Shown one piece after another: positions 41,795-49,266 of a stretch of 64,000 bases of DNA. The translations under genes and the position numbers were made by a program. This DNA is from Winogradskya humida. Lineage in GTDB: Bacteria > Actinomycetota > Actinomycetes > Mycobacteriales > Micromonosporaceae. The notes beneath the pieces were generated by a model. It saw nothing but the letters and a program-made list of their open reading frames with translations, did not search any database and had not been told where the DNA came from. Where the stretch lies: positions 147,678 through 211,677 of the forward strand of contig NZ_BOMN01000023.1 in NCBI RefSeq assembly GCF_016862215.1, written 5' to 3'. How positions within the stretch are numbered: the first letter of the stretch is position 1; each line of letters begins with the position of its first letter.

Positions 41795-42689
41795 CCGGCA
41801 CCGGGCGCTCGGCGACCAGCCACGTCAAGATCTCGGGCAGCACCTCCACCGCCCCGAAATGCGCGGTGGAGGCCTGGATCTGGATCTGCGCGCCGGGAAT
41901 CTGCCCGGCGAGCCACCGGGCATGGCTGACCGGCGAGAAGTTGTCATCGGCGCCATGCCACAACAGCACCTCACCGCGGACGTCCTCCAGCCGGAACCCC
42001 CAGCTCGACCGGAACGCGGAAACGTCGTCGATCCAGCCGAACGGCCCCTCCCGCAGCGCCTCCACATAGGTCTCGGCGAGCAGCCGCCGGATCACGATGT
42101 CGTCGACAACCTTGAGATCCGGGTCGGTCATCTGCGTCCGCAGCACCTCGACCATGCTCTCCGGATCCCGCCGGGCCCGATCGGCCTGCAACCGCAACCG
42201 CTCGACATGCTTCGACCAGTCGTTGTCAGCCGTCTCGTACTCCCGGACGTTCCCGTCGGTCATCCCGCTGAGCCAGTCCAGCCCGCTCGCATCCGACGGC
42301 GCGATCCCGACCAGCACCGCGGTCCGGCTCACCCGATCCCGGCACAACGCGGCGGCAGCCAGCGCGTGCGGCCCGCCCCCCGACCGCCCCACCACGGCGA
42401 ACTCCCGCAACCCGAGCGAGTCGGCAATGGTCTCGATATCCTCCGCGGCGTCGGCCACCGCCCGCTTCGGATGCCGCGTCGACCCGCCGTACCCCGGCCG
42501 GTCATAACTGATCAACGTCACCCCGAGCCGGTAGAGCACACTGCTGCGCGGCTTCGGCCCGAGCCTGCTCCCGGGCGTCCCATGCAGCAGAAACACCGGC
42601 GAACCCTGCGGATGCCCGGTCACCGCGAACTCCAGGACACGTCCGTCTCGAGCCTCGACCTGACGGCGGCTGGCTCGATCCTGAAACAC
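41745..42689 (-). CDS. Alpha/beta hydrolase
   Basis: A 314-residue hydrolase, start GTG 42689 with AGGAGG seven bases upstream. Landmarks: oxyanion-hole LLHGTPGS, GYGGSTRHP, the nucleophile elbow GRSGGG, the acid in HGADDNFSP, and the catalytic His in TAHFG. It probably cleaves an ester, lactone or similar bond in the cytoplasm; the substrate is unknown. Its 3' end overlaps the fxsT end by 50 bp on the opposite strand, so it is not part of the fxs operon, although convergent transcription may influence both genes. Confidence 0.88.
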   Translation of the reverse strand: MFQDRASRRQVEARDGRVLEFAVTGHPQGSPVFLLHGTPGSRLGPKPRSSVLYRLGVTLISYDRPGYGGSTRHPKRAVADAAEDIETIADSLGLREFAVVGRSGGGPHALAAAALCRDRVSRTAVLVGIAPSDASGLDWLSGMTDGNVREYETADNDWSKHVERLRLQADRARRDPESMVEVLRTQMTDPDLKVVDDIVIRRLLAETYVEALREGPFGWIDDVSAFRSSWGFRLEDVRGEVLLWHGADDNFSPVSHARWLAGQIPGAQIQIQASTAHFGAVEVLPEILTWLVAERPVPVRTGAGPASGAGIAVP

Positions 42690-42853
42690 GCGTCTGCCTC
42701 CTGCGCCCACGGCGGTATCCGGGCCCAACCCTATTTCATCACCGGGCCCCGCAGCGTCGTTCCGCCCCGCGCCGCCCTGATTCTGACACCACCGGTATTT
42801 CTTTTGGGTGAAATCCACCCGCCCCCACGCCCCTGAATACGGCGGCGGGGTCC

Positions 42854-42880
42854 CTGGGGTTCGATTCCCCGGTCGGCGGG
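42854..42880 (+). other. tRNA 3'-end-like fragment (T-arm)
   Basis: The segment TGGGG-TTCGATT-CCCCG (42855-42871) forms a 5-bp stem (one T-G pair) with a seven-base loop that fits the TTCRANN consensus of tRNA T-arms; GTCGGCGGG follows like the 3' acceptor strand. No matching 5' half or anticodon arm lies upstream, so it is not a tRNA gene. It may be a leftover attachment site of an integrated element; coincidence cannot be excluded. Confidence 0.35.
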
Positions 42881-42882
42881 CT

Positions 42883-43644
42883 TCAGAGCAGACCCATCGC
42901 TATCTCCAGCTTGGTCGTCACCGGGCCCAGCGCGGACACCGCATTCGTCGTGTCCCCCGCGTCGAACGTTGCCGGGGTGATTCCCGCCAGGTCGGTGGGA
43001 AGTTCGGTGCCCTGCTGCACGACCATGAACACCCGATCCCGGCCCAGGGCACCCATGAACAGACCCAACTCGAAGACGACGTTGTCCCGCGGGATCGCAC
43101 CGGCCTGCTCACGTTTGACCCGCATGTCGTCCGGGGTGAGCACCAGGGCCGCGTAATCGTAGGAGCGGCACTCAGCGACGAGCGTCTCCAGTGTGCCGCG
43201 CGACAAGCCGAACACACCCTGATTCCAGATGGTGGTGTGCGTCGCGCCGGCCAGTTGGAGCTGGATCAACTTGGCGTAACGGATGCCCTCGGTCGAGCAT
43301 CCGATGAAGACCCTTGGTTTGATCGGGGGCGCAGGCGCCGGCATCACGGCGGCCGGGGTCGCTGCGTCTTCGGCGTCGTCCGGGGCCTCGGCGCTTGCCG
43401 GACCGAGCGTCAGCACGCTGACCGCGAAGTCGATCTGACCCGCCAGGTCAGCGAAGCTCTGATTCTCGAGGATCTTGGTCCGCGGGATCCGGATGCTTGC
43501 CACCGGGCGGGCGGCGTCAGCCAGCGCGTTGAACTGATATCCGAAGGTTGTGTCGAGAGTGGTGGATCCGCTCTCACGGACCGTGGCCCGGATCTGTTCC
43601 TTCAACGCCAGGAACAACCGGATGAGATCGGTGCGCAGGATCAT
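42883..43644 (-). CDS. CAP12/Pycsar-type TIR effector-like protein
   Basis: A 253-residue protein, start ATG 43644 overlapping the upstream stop by four bases. Residues ~1-110 are a helical domain of unknown type followed by an Ala/Pro linker; residues ~115-250 match the prokaryotic nucleotide-signalled TIR family: RVFIGCSTEG, TTIWNQGVFGLSRGTLETL, DYAALVLTPDD, PRDNVVFELGLFMGALG with the expected catalytic Glu. Relatives degrade NAD+ when triggered by cyclic nucleotides during phage infection. Here the regulator domain is unfamiliar and no CD-NTase or cyclase is nearby. It is the last gene of a coupled three-gene operon. Confidence 0.85.
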   Translation of the reverse strand: MILRTDLIRLFLALKEQIRATVRESGSTTLDTTFGYQFNALADAARPVASIRIPRTKILENQSFADLAGQIDFAVSVLTLGPASAEAPDDAEDAATPAAVMPAPAPPIKPRVFIGCSTEGIRYAKLIQLQLAGATHTTIWNQGVFGLSRGTLETLVAECRSYDYAALVLTPDDMRVKREQAGAIPRDNVVFELGLFMGALGRDRVFMVVQQGTELPTDLAGITPATFDAGDTTNAVSALGPVTTKLEIAMGLL

Positions 43645-44000
43645 GCCCGGCCCCGGAAAGACCGTCGCATGGAGACCCCGGCGATCACCGAGATGAGCGA
43701 GAGTACTGCCCCGGCACCTGCGACGACCAAGGCGGGCACTACATCATCGCTGTGCAGGGTGAGCGCGAGGACAACCAGGGCCACCAGGCACAGGCAGTTC
43801 GTGACCACGGCGGCCGCTTGCGTCCACCAGATCCTCCGGTCCATGTCACGGCGGTGCTCAGATTCGCGCCGCTCCTCCTGTTTGCGGAACTCCGCGTAGT
43901 CCTTCGCCATGAAGATGACATCAGCCGCCAGCTCGGGAGCGGTCTGCGCCCACTGTGCCGCCTTGTCCCAGGGATCCAGGGTCGACCAGGACGAGGTCAC
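43641..44000 (-). CDS. Small two-TM membrane protein of the TIR operon
   Basis: A 119-residue protein with a charged, likely coiled-coil N-terminal half (KDYAEFRKQEERRESEHRRDMDRR) and two membrane helices (~62-82 and ~88-106) forming a hairpin, with both ends cytoplasmic. Its start overlaps the stop of the repeat-protein gene (ATGA, 43997-44000) and its stop overlaps the TIR gene start (43641-43644). It could anchor the TIR protein at the membrane or form a pore; I know no family for it. The arrangement shows that the three products are made in fixed proportion. Confidence 0.75.
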   Translation of the reverse strand: MTSSWSTLDPWDKAAQWAQTAPELAADVIFMAKDYAEFRKQEERRESEHRRDMDRRIWWTQAAAVVTNCLCLVALVVLALTLHSDDVVPALVVAGAGAVLSLISVIAGVSMRRSFRGRA

Positions 44001-44671
44001 TGGGCACCTGCGGGCACCCGCGGCGGCGAAGTGGGCAGCCGGCTGGCTGCGCCTTCGGGCGGCGGCCCGAGCAGGTTCAGGACATGATCGAACGCAACGG
44101 TGGCGCTGTCGATGTCCCGGCCTTCGATTCCGAACCTCCCGGCAGCCTCGCGCGCTCGCTCCGGATCCCGGAAGGCGTTTGCGACCTCCGACCTCAGGGG
44201 GTCGGACGATGGCGCCGGCTGGTTCTGAGTGCGCGTTCTGAGCCGCACAGCGGCGCGGCGGTCACCGGCCTCGGCCATCCGCCGGAGCGCTGCAATATTG
44301 CCGACCCGGTCGTAGATGTCGACCCGGATCTCGTCCTTGACGGCGGCGGGGTGGTGCGTGTCGCCGGCGATGAGGCTCAACGCCCACGATTCCTCGCCTC
44401 GGTCAGCGATCATCCTCGCGGAGATTTTGAGCGCTCCGAAATTGCCCTTCCCCGCCTCGACGAGGAGCAGCTGCAGCGCCTCCTCCCCGCGTCCGTCGAG
44501 GTCGAGGAGTCCGGCGAGCTCGATCACCGCAAGCGGCTCACCGGCGTCCACTCTGCCCCGGAGCACGGCGATGACCTGATCGCGAGTCTGCGGTTCCGGG
44601 GGTCGCCTTCGCAGAAGCCATGTGAATATCGGCACCTCACGACGATCGCGATGTACTACCCGGAGGGCCAT
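43997..44671 (-). CDS. Helical-repeat protein heading the TIR operon
   Basis: A 224-residue protein. Several ~30-residue helical pairs (VIELAGLLDLDGRGEEALQ, GALKISARMIADRGEESW, AALRRMAEAGDRRAAVRL) look like Sel1/TPR-type repeats; the last third is Pro-rich and disordered. No enzymatic motif is seen. The start is either ATG 44671 (used here, 21 bp after the lipoprotein stop) or GTG 44635. As first gene of the run it may be the sensor or scaffold for the TIR protein, by analogy with the repeat proteins of other defence systems (inference). Confidence 0.68.
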   Translation of the reverse strand: MALRVVHRDRREVPIFTWLLRRRPPEPQTRDQVIAVLRGRVDAGEPLAVIELAGLLDLDGRGEEALQLLLVEAGKGNFGALKISARMIADRGEESWALSLIAGDTHHPAAVKDEIRVDIYDRVGNIAALRRMAEAGDRRAAVRLRTRTQNQPAPSSDPLRSEVANAFRDPERAREAAGRFGIEGRDIDSATVAFDHVLNLLGPPPEGAASRLPTSPPRVPAGAQ

Positions 44672-44692
44672 CCACCGACCGGGCGCGTGGCC

Positions 44693-45241
44693 TCAGTCGA
44701 GGAGGCCGTTGTAGTCGGCGATGGTGAGGGCGCCGTCGGCCAGGGAGCCGTCGGCGCGGGGGACTCGTAAGGGTTCGCCGCCGGAGATGAAGGAGACCGT
44801 GCCGACTTCGGTCTGGCTGGTGAGGGTGCAGACGATTTGGCCGAATGCCAGGACCTCGTCGCTGCGGACGAGTTGGTCGGGGCGGTCGCCGATGGTGATG
44901 GTGGCGCGGCGGTCGAGGAGGTCGACGTCGGTGACGGTCATGGTGGTGAGGGCGCTGGTCAGGCCGTCCGCGCTCTCCTCGGCGGTGGGGCCGGCCAGGA
45001 GGATCGCCAGTTGCTGGCGGGGGCCGAGGACGGTGGTGACCCGGCGGGGGACGCGGACCAGGCGGCCGTCGCGTACGAGATAGAGCCGCAGCACCGCCGA
45101 TCCTGCCTCGTCCGGGACCGGGTTGCCGGAGGCGTCGATGCGGGCCGGGGTTTCGATCGAGCGGGGCGAGGAGTCCAGCGGCACCCCGCACCCGGCGAGC
45201 GTGAGAGCGAGAGTGAGCAGCACGACCAGCAGACGCCTCAT
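44693..45241 (-). CDS. GerMN-domain lipoprotein of the two-component operon
   Basis: A 182-residue lipoprotein, start ATG 45241 overlapping the kinase stop (ATGA). Signal peptide MRRLLVVLLTLALTL with lipobox LAGC; the rest fits a GerMN domain (VLRLYLVRDGRLVRV, LAILLAGPTAEE, ALTTMTVTDVDLLDR). Such lipoproteins follow histidine kinase genes in several actinobacterial operons (MtrAB-LpqB, AfsQ-like) and modulate the sensor. LpqB is much longer with a beta-propeller; this one has only the GerMN part, closer to the small lipoproteins beside AfsQ-type systems. Confidence 0.85.
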   Translation of the reverse strand: MRRLLVVLLTLALTLAGCGVPLDSSPRSIETPARIDASGNPVPDEAGSAVLRLYLVRDGRLVRVPRRVTTVLGPRQQLAILLAGPTAEESADGLTSALTTMTVTDVDLLDRRATITIGDRPDQLVRSDEVLAFGQIVCTLTSQTEVGTVSFISGGEPLRVPRADGSLADGALTIADYNGLLD

Positions 45242-46590
45242 GAGACACATCCCGGCAGGTCGACGCGGAAGCGGGCGCCGCCGCCCGGCCGGTCCAGGAC
45301 GGTGACCGTGCCGCCGTGGGCCGCCGCGTGCTGGGCGACCAGGGCGAGCCCGAGGCCCGTGCCGGCGGTGTCCGCGCGGGCGCCGGCCGAGCGTCCGCGC
45401 ACGAAACGGTCGAAGATCAAGGGCTTGTCGTCGGGGCTCACTCCGGGGCCTTCATCGTCCACTTCGATGCGTCCCGATTCTCCCTCCAGGGCTATGCGTA
45501 CGGCCACAGCCCCGCCGCCGTACGCCTGGGCGTTGTCGAGCAGGTTACCGAGGAGCTGCCCGACCCGGCTTCTGTCCACGGACCAGGTGGTTGAGCCGGC
45601 GGAGGTGACGATGTCCGTGCTCACCTTGCGGTCGCGGCAGATCTGCTGGGCTAATTCGGGCATGTCGACCGGGCGGCGGGTGGCCGGCCGGTCGCCGCGG
45701 GACAGTTCGAGCAGGTCGTTGACGAGTTGCTGGAAGCGGGCGATCTCGTCGCTGACCAGGCCGGCGGCCATGGCGGTGCGTTCGTCGAGCTGGTCGCGGC
45801 GGCGTTCCAGGACGCTTGCCGCCGCGGCGAGGGTCTGCAGGGGGGAGCGGAGCTCGTGGCTGACGTCGGCGGCGAAGCGGCGGTCACGTTCGAGGCGGGC
45901 GGACAGTTCGTCGACCATGTGGTTGAACGAGGTGGTGATGCGGGCCAGGTCGGGTTCGGTGGCCGGGTCGAGGCGATATTTGGAGGCGCCGCCGGCGATC
46001 TCCTGGGCGGCGTCCGCCACCCGGGTCAGGGGGCGCAGGACGTAACGGCTCGCGTACCAGCCGAGCAGCGCGCCGAGGGCCGCCGTGCTGATGGCGACGG
46101 CGGTGAGGACCGCTGTCAGCACGCCGAGGGTGTGTTCGAGTTCCTGCAGGGAGTCGACCTCGTAGAAGACCTCGGTGCGGGACAGGGGGACGGCGACGAC
46201 GAGGGTGGGGCGGCCGTCCGCGCGTACCCGTTGGACTGAAGGGGTGCCCTGGGCGGCGGCCTCCTGCAGGCTGACGGGGATCGCCTCGGTGACGCCGGTG
46301 TCGGCCTGGCGGGAATACCAGTCGCCGCGGCGTTGCAGGACCGCTCGCCTGTTCTCGCCGGTGTCGAGGGTGCGCAGGACCGCGCCGACGTCGGGGTCGC
46401 TCTGGGTGCCGAGGCCGGAACGCACGATCGCGGCGTCGTAGTAGGCGGCCCGGACGGCGGTGCGTTCCCGCTCGCTCAGCAGGCTCTGCCGCACGACCTG
46501 GAACGACACCAGCGCCATGGTCGCGGACAGCGCGAGCGCGCCGGCGGCGAAGCCCGCGATGACGCGTACGCGAAGCCCGGCTCTTCTCAT
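45238..46590 (-). CDS. Sensor histidine kinase
   Basis: A 450-residue two-TM sensor kinase. TM1 ~11-33, an extracellular sensor of ~120 residues, TM2 ~155-180, HAMP, then the dimerisation helix with phospho-acceptor His245 (SHELRSPL) and a HATPase domain with N-box NLLDNAQAYGGG, DEGPGVSP and GTGLGLAL. All catalytic boxes are intact. It pairs with the response regulator upstream (ATGA overlap, 46587-46590) and a GerMN lipoprotein downstream. The stimulus is unknown; the lipoprotein suggests cell-envelope sensing. Confidence 0.93.
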   Translation of the reverse strand: MRRAGLRVRVIAGFAAGALALSATMALVSFQVVRQSLLSERERTAVRAAYYDAAIVRSGLGTQSDPDVGAVLRTLDTGENRRAVLQRRGDWYSRQADTGVTEAIPVSLQEAAAQGTPSVQRVRADGRPTLVVAVPLSRTEVFYEVDSLQELEHTLGVLTAVLTAVAISTAALGALLGWYASRYVLRPLTRVADAAQEIAGGASKYRLDPATEPDLARITTSFNHMVDELSARLERDRRFAADVSHELRSPLQTLAAAASVLERRRDQLDERTAMAAGLVSDEIARFQQLVNDLLELSRGDRPATRRPVDMPELAQQICRDRKVSTDIVTSAGSTTWSVDRSRVGQLLGNLLDNAQAYGGGAVAVRIALEGESGRIEVDDEGPGVSPDDKPLIFDRFVRGRSAGARADTAGTGLGLALVAQHAAAHGGTVTVLDRPGGGARFRVDLPGCVS

Positions 46591-47264
46591 TTTTGCAGCT
46601 TGTAGCCGAGCCCGCGGACCGTGACCAGCCGCCGGGGTGTCCCCGCACTGTCCTCGATCTTCTGCCGCAGGCGGCCCACGTGCACGTCGACCAGGCGTTC
46701 GTCGCCGCCGTCGTAGCCCCAGACCCGTTGCAGGAGTTGCTGGCGGGACAGGACGCGGCCGGGGTGCTCGGCGAGTTCACACAGGAGCTGGAATTCCGTG
46801 CGGGTGACCGCGACCTGCTCGCCGTGCAGCCGGACCTCGCCGGCCTCGGGGGAGATCTCCAGGTCACCGAAGCGCAGCACGGGAACCTCGTCGGCGATGG
46901 CGACCCGGGCGCGGCGGCGCAATGCCCGCAGCCGGGCCGTCAGCTCCTTCACCGCGACCGGCTTGACCAGGTAGTCGTCGGCGCCGGCCTCGAGGGCGGC
47001 GACGATGTCGTGGGTGTCGTCGCGGGCACTGATCACCACGATGGGTACGTCGTCGGAGCGGCGCAGCTGCCGGATGCACTCGAAGCCGTCGATGCCGGGC
47101 AGCATGAGATCGACCAGGACCGTGTCGGCGGGGTGGTCCCGCTGCGCGGCCAGGCCCTCCTCGGCGGTCGGCGCGCCGGCGGCCGCGTAGCCCTCGTCCT
47201 CCAGCGCGAGCACCAGCGAGAGCCGGATGCGGTCGTCGTCCTCGATCACCAGCACAGCTGACAT
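46587..47264 (-). CDS. OmpR-family response regulator
   Basis: A 225-residue regulator with a canonical receiver (acidic pair EDD near residue 8-10, phospho-acceptor Asp52 in LVDLMLPG, VISAR, YLVKP) and a C-terminal winged helix (TRTEFQLLCELAEHPG ... VDVHVGRLRQKIED ... VRGLGYKLQK). First gene of the regulator-kinase-lipoprotein operon. It is divergent from two STAS genes with a 122-bp shared intergenic region that probably carries its autoregulated promoter. Overall the operon looks like an AfsQ1/Q2- or MtrA/B-type system. Confidence 0.93.
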   Translation of the reverse strand: MSAVLVIEDDDRIRLSLVLALEDEGYAAAGAPTAEEGLAAQRDHPADTVLVDLMLPGIDGFECIRQLRRSDDVPIVVISARDDTHDIVAALEAGADDYLVKPVAVKELTARLRALRRRARVAIADEVPVLRFGDLEISPEAGEVRLHGEQVAVTRTEFQLLCELAEHPGRVLSRQQLLQRVWGYDGGDERLVDVHVGRLRQKIEDSAGTPRRLVTVRGLGYKLQK

Positions 47265-47386
47265 GCGTTCAGTGTTGCCGGACGGGGGTGCCGGCGGCGA
47301 ATTCTGTGCGGGCTCGTGGCCCCTTTGTCACGGAACCGTCATACGCGCGCGTGGGCTCCGCCACACACCGGAGGGACTCTTGCCGG

Positions 47387-47692
47387 GTGCGAGCGGAACA
47401 CACGGTGCAGGAGACGACCGTCGTGGTCACCGAGGCGCTGGACGGTGCGGCCGTCGAGCGCTGGCGTTCCCGCCTGGCCGAGGCGGCGGCGCTGCGCCCG
47501 GCCCGGCTCGTCGTGGACCTGCGCCGCAGCCCCCGGATCGACGCCGCGGCCATCGTCGTGCTGCTTCAGGTGCACCGCGAGATGATGCGTACGGACGGCC
47601 GGCTCACCCTGCGCGGGCCGGTCGACCGGGTGCGCAGGATGCTCGGGCTGGCCCGTGTCGACCATGTCCTGGAGGTGGAGGAAGCCCGATGA
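47387..47692 (+). CDS. STAS-domain protein, no phosphorylatable Ser
   Basis: A 101-residue STAS (anti-sigma factor antagonist-like) domain. Start GTG 47387 is chosen with GGAGG at 47371; GTG 47405 is an alternative. The fold is clear from ETTVVVTEALDG, LVVDLRRSPRIDAAAIVVLL and the last helix. In SpoIIAA-type antagonists a Ser/Thr follows the Asp of this motif; here the sequence is IDAAA, so phosphorylation control appears absent. It overlaps the next STAS gene by four bases (ATGA), implying a paired function in a partner-switching pathway. Confidence 0.8.
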   Translation: MRAEHTVQETTVVVTEALDGAAVERWRSRLAEAAALRPARLVVDLRRSPRIDAAAIVVLLQVHREMMRTDGRLTLRGPVDRVRRMLGLARVDHVLEVEEAR

Positions 47693-48084
47693 GCGCCGTC
47701 GAGCTGGAGGAACACCCCGTCGCCGCGGTCGTGCGTGTGCACGCCTGCGAGCCCGATGAGCTGCGGGCGGCGCTGGCCGCCGCCGTGGCGAGCAGACCGC
47801 ATGTCGTGGTCGACCTGGCCGGTGTGCACACCCTCGACGACACCGTCCTGGGTCTGCTGGTGCGCGCGCACCGCAACGCCCGGCGCCGGGGCGGCCTGGT
47901 CTGCCTGGCCGCCCCGTCCCGTTTCGTCATCACCGTGCTGCACACGATGCAGGTGCACGGTCTGTTCCCGCTCTTCGACGAGCGTGACGAGGCCCTGGAG
48001 TGGTTACAGGACCTGGAGAAAAACGGTGAGCAGGGTGTTGACGTCCACGGGAGCCTCGAGGCTCGGCAGGTGACCGGTCTCTAG
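47689..48084 (+). CDS. STAS-domain protein
   Basis: A 131-residue STAS protein beginning at ATG 47689 inside the previous stop. Core: VVVDLAGVHTLDDTVLGLLVRAHRNARRRGG; the position after the motif Asp-Asp is Thr, which could be the phosphorylation site. Proteins of this type bind anti-sigma kinases of the RsbW type and release sigma factors; none is encoded nearby. The last ~80 bp run into the 3' end of the convergent hydrolase gene, giving an unusual tail (QDLEKNGEQGVDVHGS) beyond the domain. Confidence 0.82.
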   Translation: MSAVELEEHPVAAVVRVHACEPDELRAALAAAVASRPHVVVDLAGVHTLDDTVLGLLVRAHRNARRRGGLVCLAAPSRFVITVLHTMQVHGLFPLFDERDEALEWLQDLEKNGEQGVDVHGSLEARQVTGL

Positions 48085-48753
48085 TTCGACGTGCTCGGCC
48101 TTGAGCGCGCTCGCCACCGTGGCGGCGATCTCGCGGAAGTCGGGCACGTCGTAGGTGCCGGAGACGACCAGTGCGGTCGCGGTGACGGTCGCGAGGTCGA
48201 TCTCCGCGCGGACCGGTCCGACGTCCTGACGGGCGGCGAGCTGCACGTCGAAGCTGTGCCGCTGCATCTGCCTGACCCTGTCGCGGACGTCGTCGGTGGC
48301 GTCCGGCCCGAGCCACAACGCGACGTTGAGCTCGGTGGCGGCCGCCGCGTCGCCGGCCTCGAGCAGCGCGTCCTCCTCGGCTCCGAAGGCGGCCAGCACC
48401 GGGCTCGGTTCATGGCCGGCCAGCGCGGTGCACAGCAGGGCGAGCGAGGTGATCCGGCCGGGCCAGCGCGCGGCGACCTCGAGCGCGACCCGCCCGCCGC
48501 CGGACGCCCCGACCAGCGCCGTCCGCGCGACGCCGTAGTGGTCGAGGAGATCGACGACGTCCTGCGCGTCGCTCCAGGACTCGTCCGGCACGGCGCTCTC
48601 GCCGTAACCGCGCAGATCGCACCGGATCACCCGATGACCGGTGGCGGTCAATGCCGGAATTTGCGGATCCCACATCCGGCGGTCGCAGGCGGTCGAGTGC
48701 AGCAGCAGGACCGGACTGCCGTCGCCGGTCACGTCGTGGGCGAGCAGTGTCAC
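48004..48753 (-). CDS. Alpha/beta hydrolase
   Basis: A 249-residue hydrolase, start GTG 48753 overlapping the stop of the upstream small gene (GTGA). Motifs: LLLHSTACDRRMW (oxyanion loop), CDLRGYGES, nucleophile elbow GASGGG, acid in GTYDVPDF and His in ETGHLPSLEAP. Fold and length match 3-oxoadipate enol-lactonase-like hydrolases, but no aromatic-degradation genes are present. Its 3' end overlaps the STAS gene on the other strand by 81 bp. Confidence 0.87.
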   Translation of the reverse strand: MTLLAHDVTGDGSPVLLLHSTACDRRMWDPQIPALTATGHRVIRCDLRGYGESAVPDESWSDAQDVVDLLDHYGVARTALVGASGGGRVALEVAARWPGRITSLALLCTALAGHEPSPVLAAFGAEEDALLEAGDAAAATELNVALWLGPDATDDVRDRVRQMQRHSFDVQLAARQDVGPVRAEIDLATVTATALVVSGTYDVPDFREIAATVASALKAEHVELETGHLPSLEAPVDVNTLLTVFLQVL

Positions 48754-49043
48754 CAGTACACATCCATGAGGGTCTCGATACGGGCGGTCAGGACGGGGTC
48801 GATCTCGCCGACAACTTCTACGTGTACGCCGACGGAGCCGACCTCGCGTGCCATGCGTACCAGCAGATCGGGGGTTCCCGCCAGGGGATATTCGAACCAG
48901 GCGGCCGGGTCGTCGCTGTCCGTCGGCTTGAGGGCGCCCGCCAGCGCGACCTGATCCAGATCGTCATGGGGATGGTCGATGTAGAGGCTGAGCCACTGCA
49001 GGAAGGCCACGACGTTCCCGGGCTCGATGTATCCGCTGACCAC
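48750..49043 (-). CDS. Conserved-looking hypothetical protein
   Basis: A 97-residue protein if started at GTG 49043, with GGAGG about 11 bases upstream; the frame extends to 49163 but that part is Arg/Pro-rich and non-coding in appearance. The sequence (GYIEPGNVVAFLQWLSLYID, GALKPTDSDDPAAWFEYPLAG, VGVHVEVVGEIDP) is soluble and acidic. I do not recognise a family. Its stop overlaps the hydrolase start by four bases, so the two are co-translated. Confidence 0.65.
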   Translation of the reverse strand: MVSGYIEPGNVVAFLQWLSLYIDHPHDDLDQVALAGALKPTDSDDPAAWFEYPLAGTPDLLVRMAREVGSVGVHVEVVGEIDPVLTARIETLMDVYW

Positions 49044-49124
49044 CCGCGCATTCTCCTCCGCGGGCGACGGCCTGTCCGGTACGCAACTGCGTACTTTCGC
49101 GACCTGAAAGGGCTGGAGACGACA

Positions 49125-49157
49125 ACGCGCGGGCGTCCGAACCGGACACCCGCGCGT
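49125..49157. other. Strong hairpin upstream of the 49043 gene
   Basis: ACGCGCGGGCGTCC (49125-49138) pairs with 49144-49157 over 14 bp with one mismatch and a 5-nt loop. It lies about 80 bp upstream of the small gene on the minus strand and about 110 bp before the divergent gene at 49267. It may be an attenuator or leader structure; its role is unknown. Confidence 0.45.
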
Positions 49158-49266
49158 AGCCATCGGGACGACACTTGGCGGAGCGTCGCCCGGCCATCAT
49201 GATCTACCGCGCAGATGGCGGTGCGCCCGCAGCCACATGACAGTTGCGTGACGGTAGGGTGCCGCG

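Noticed and set aside
42780..42882. An intact tRNA gene
   Set aside because: Only a T-arm and a possible acceptor strand are seen; no matching 5' acceptor, D-arm or anticodon arm lies in the preceding 90 bases.
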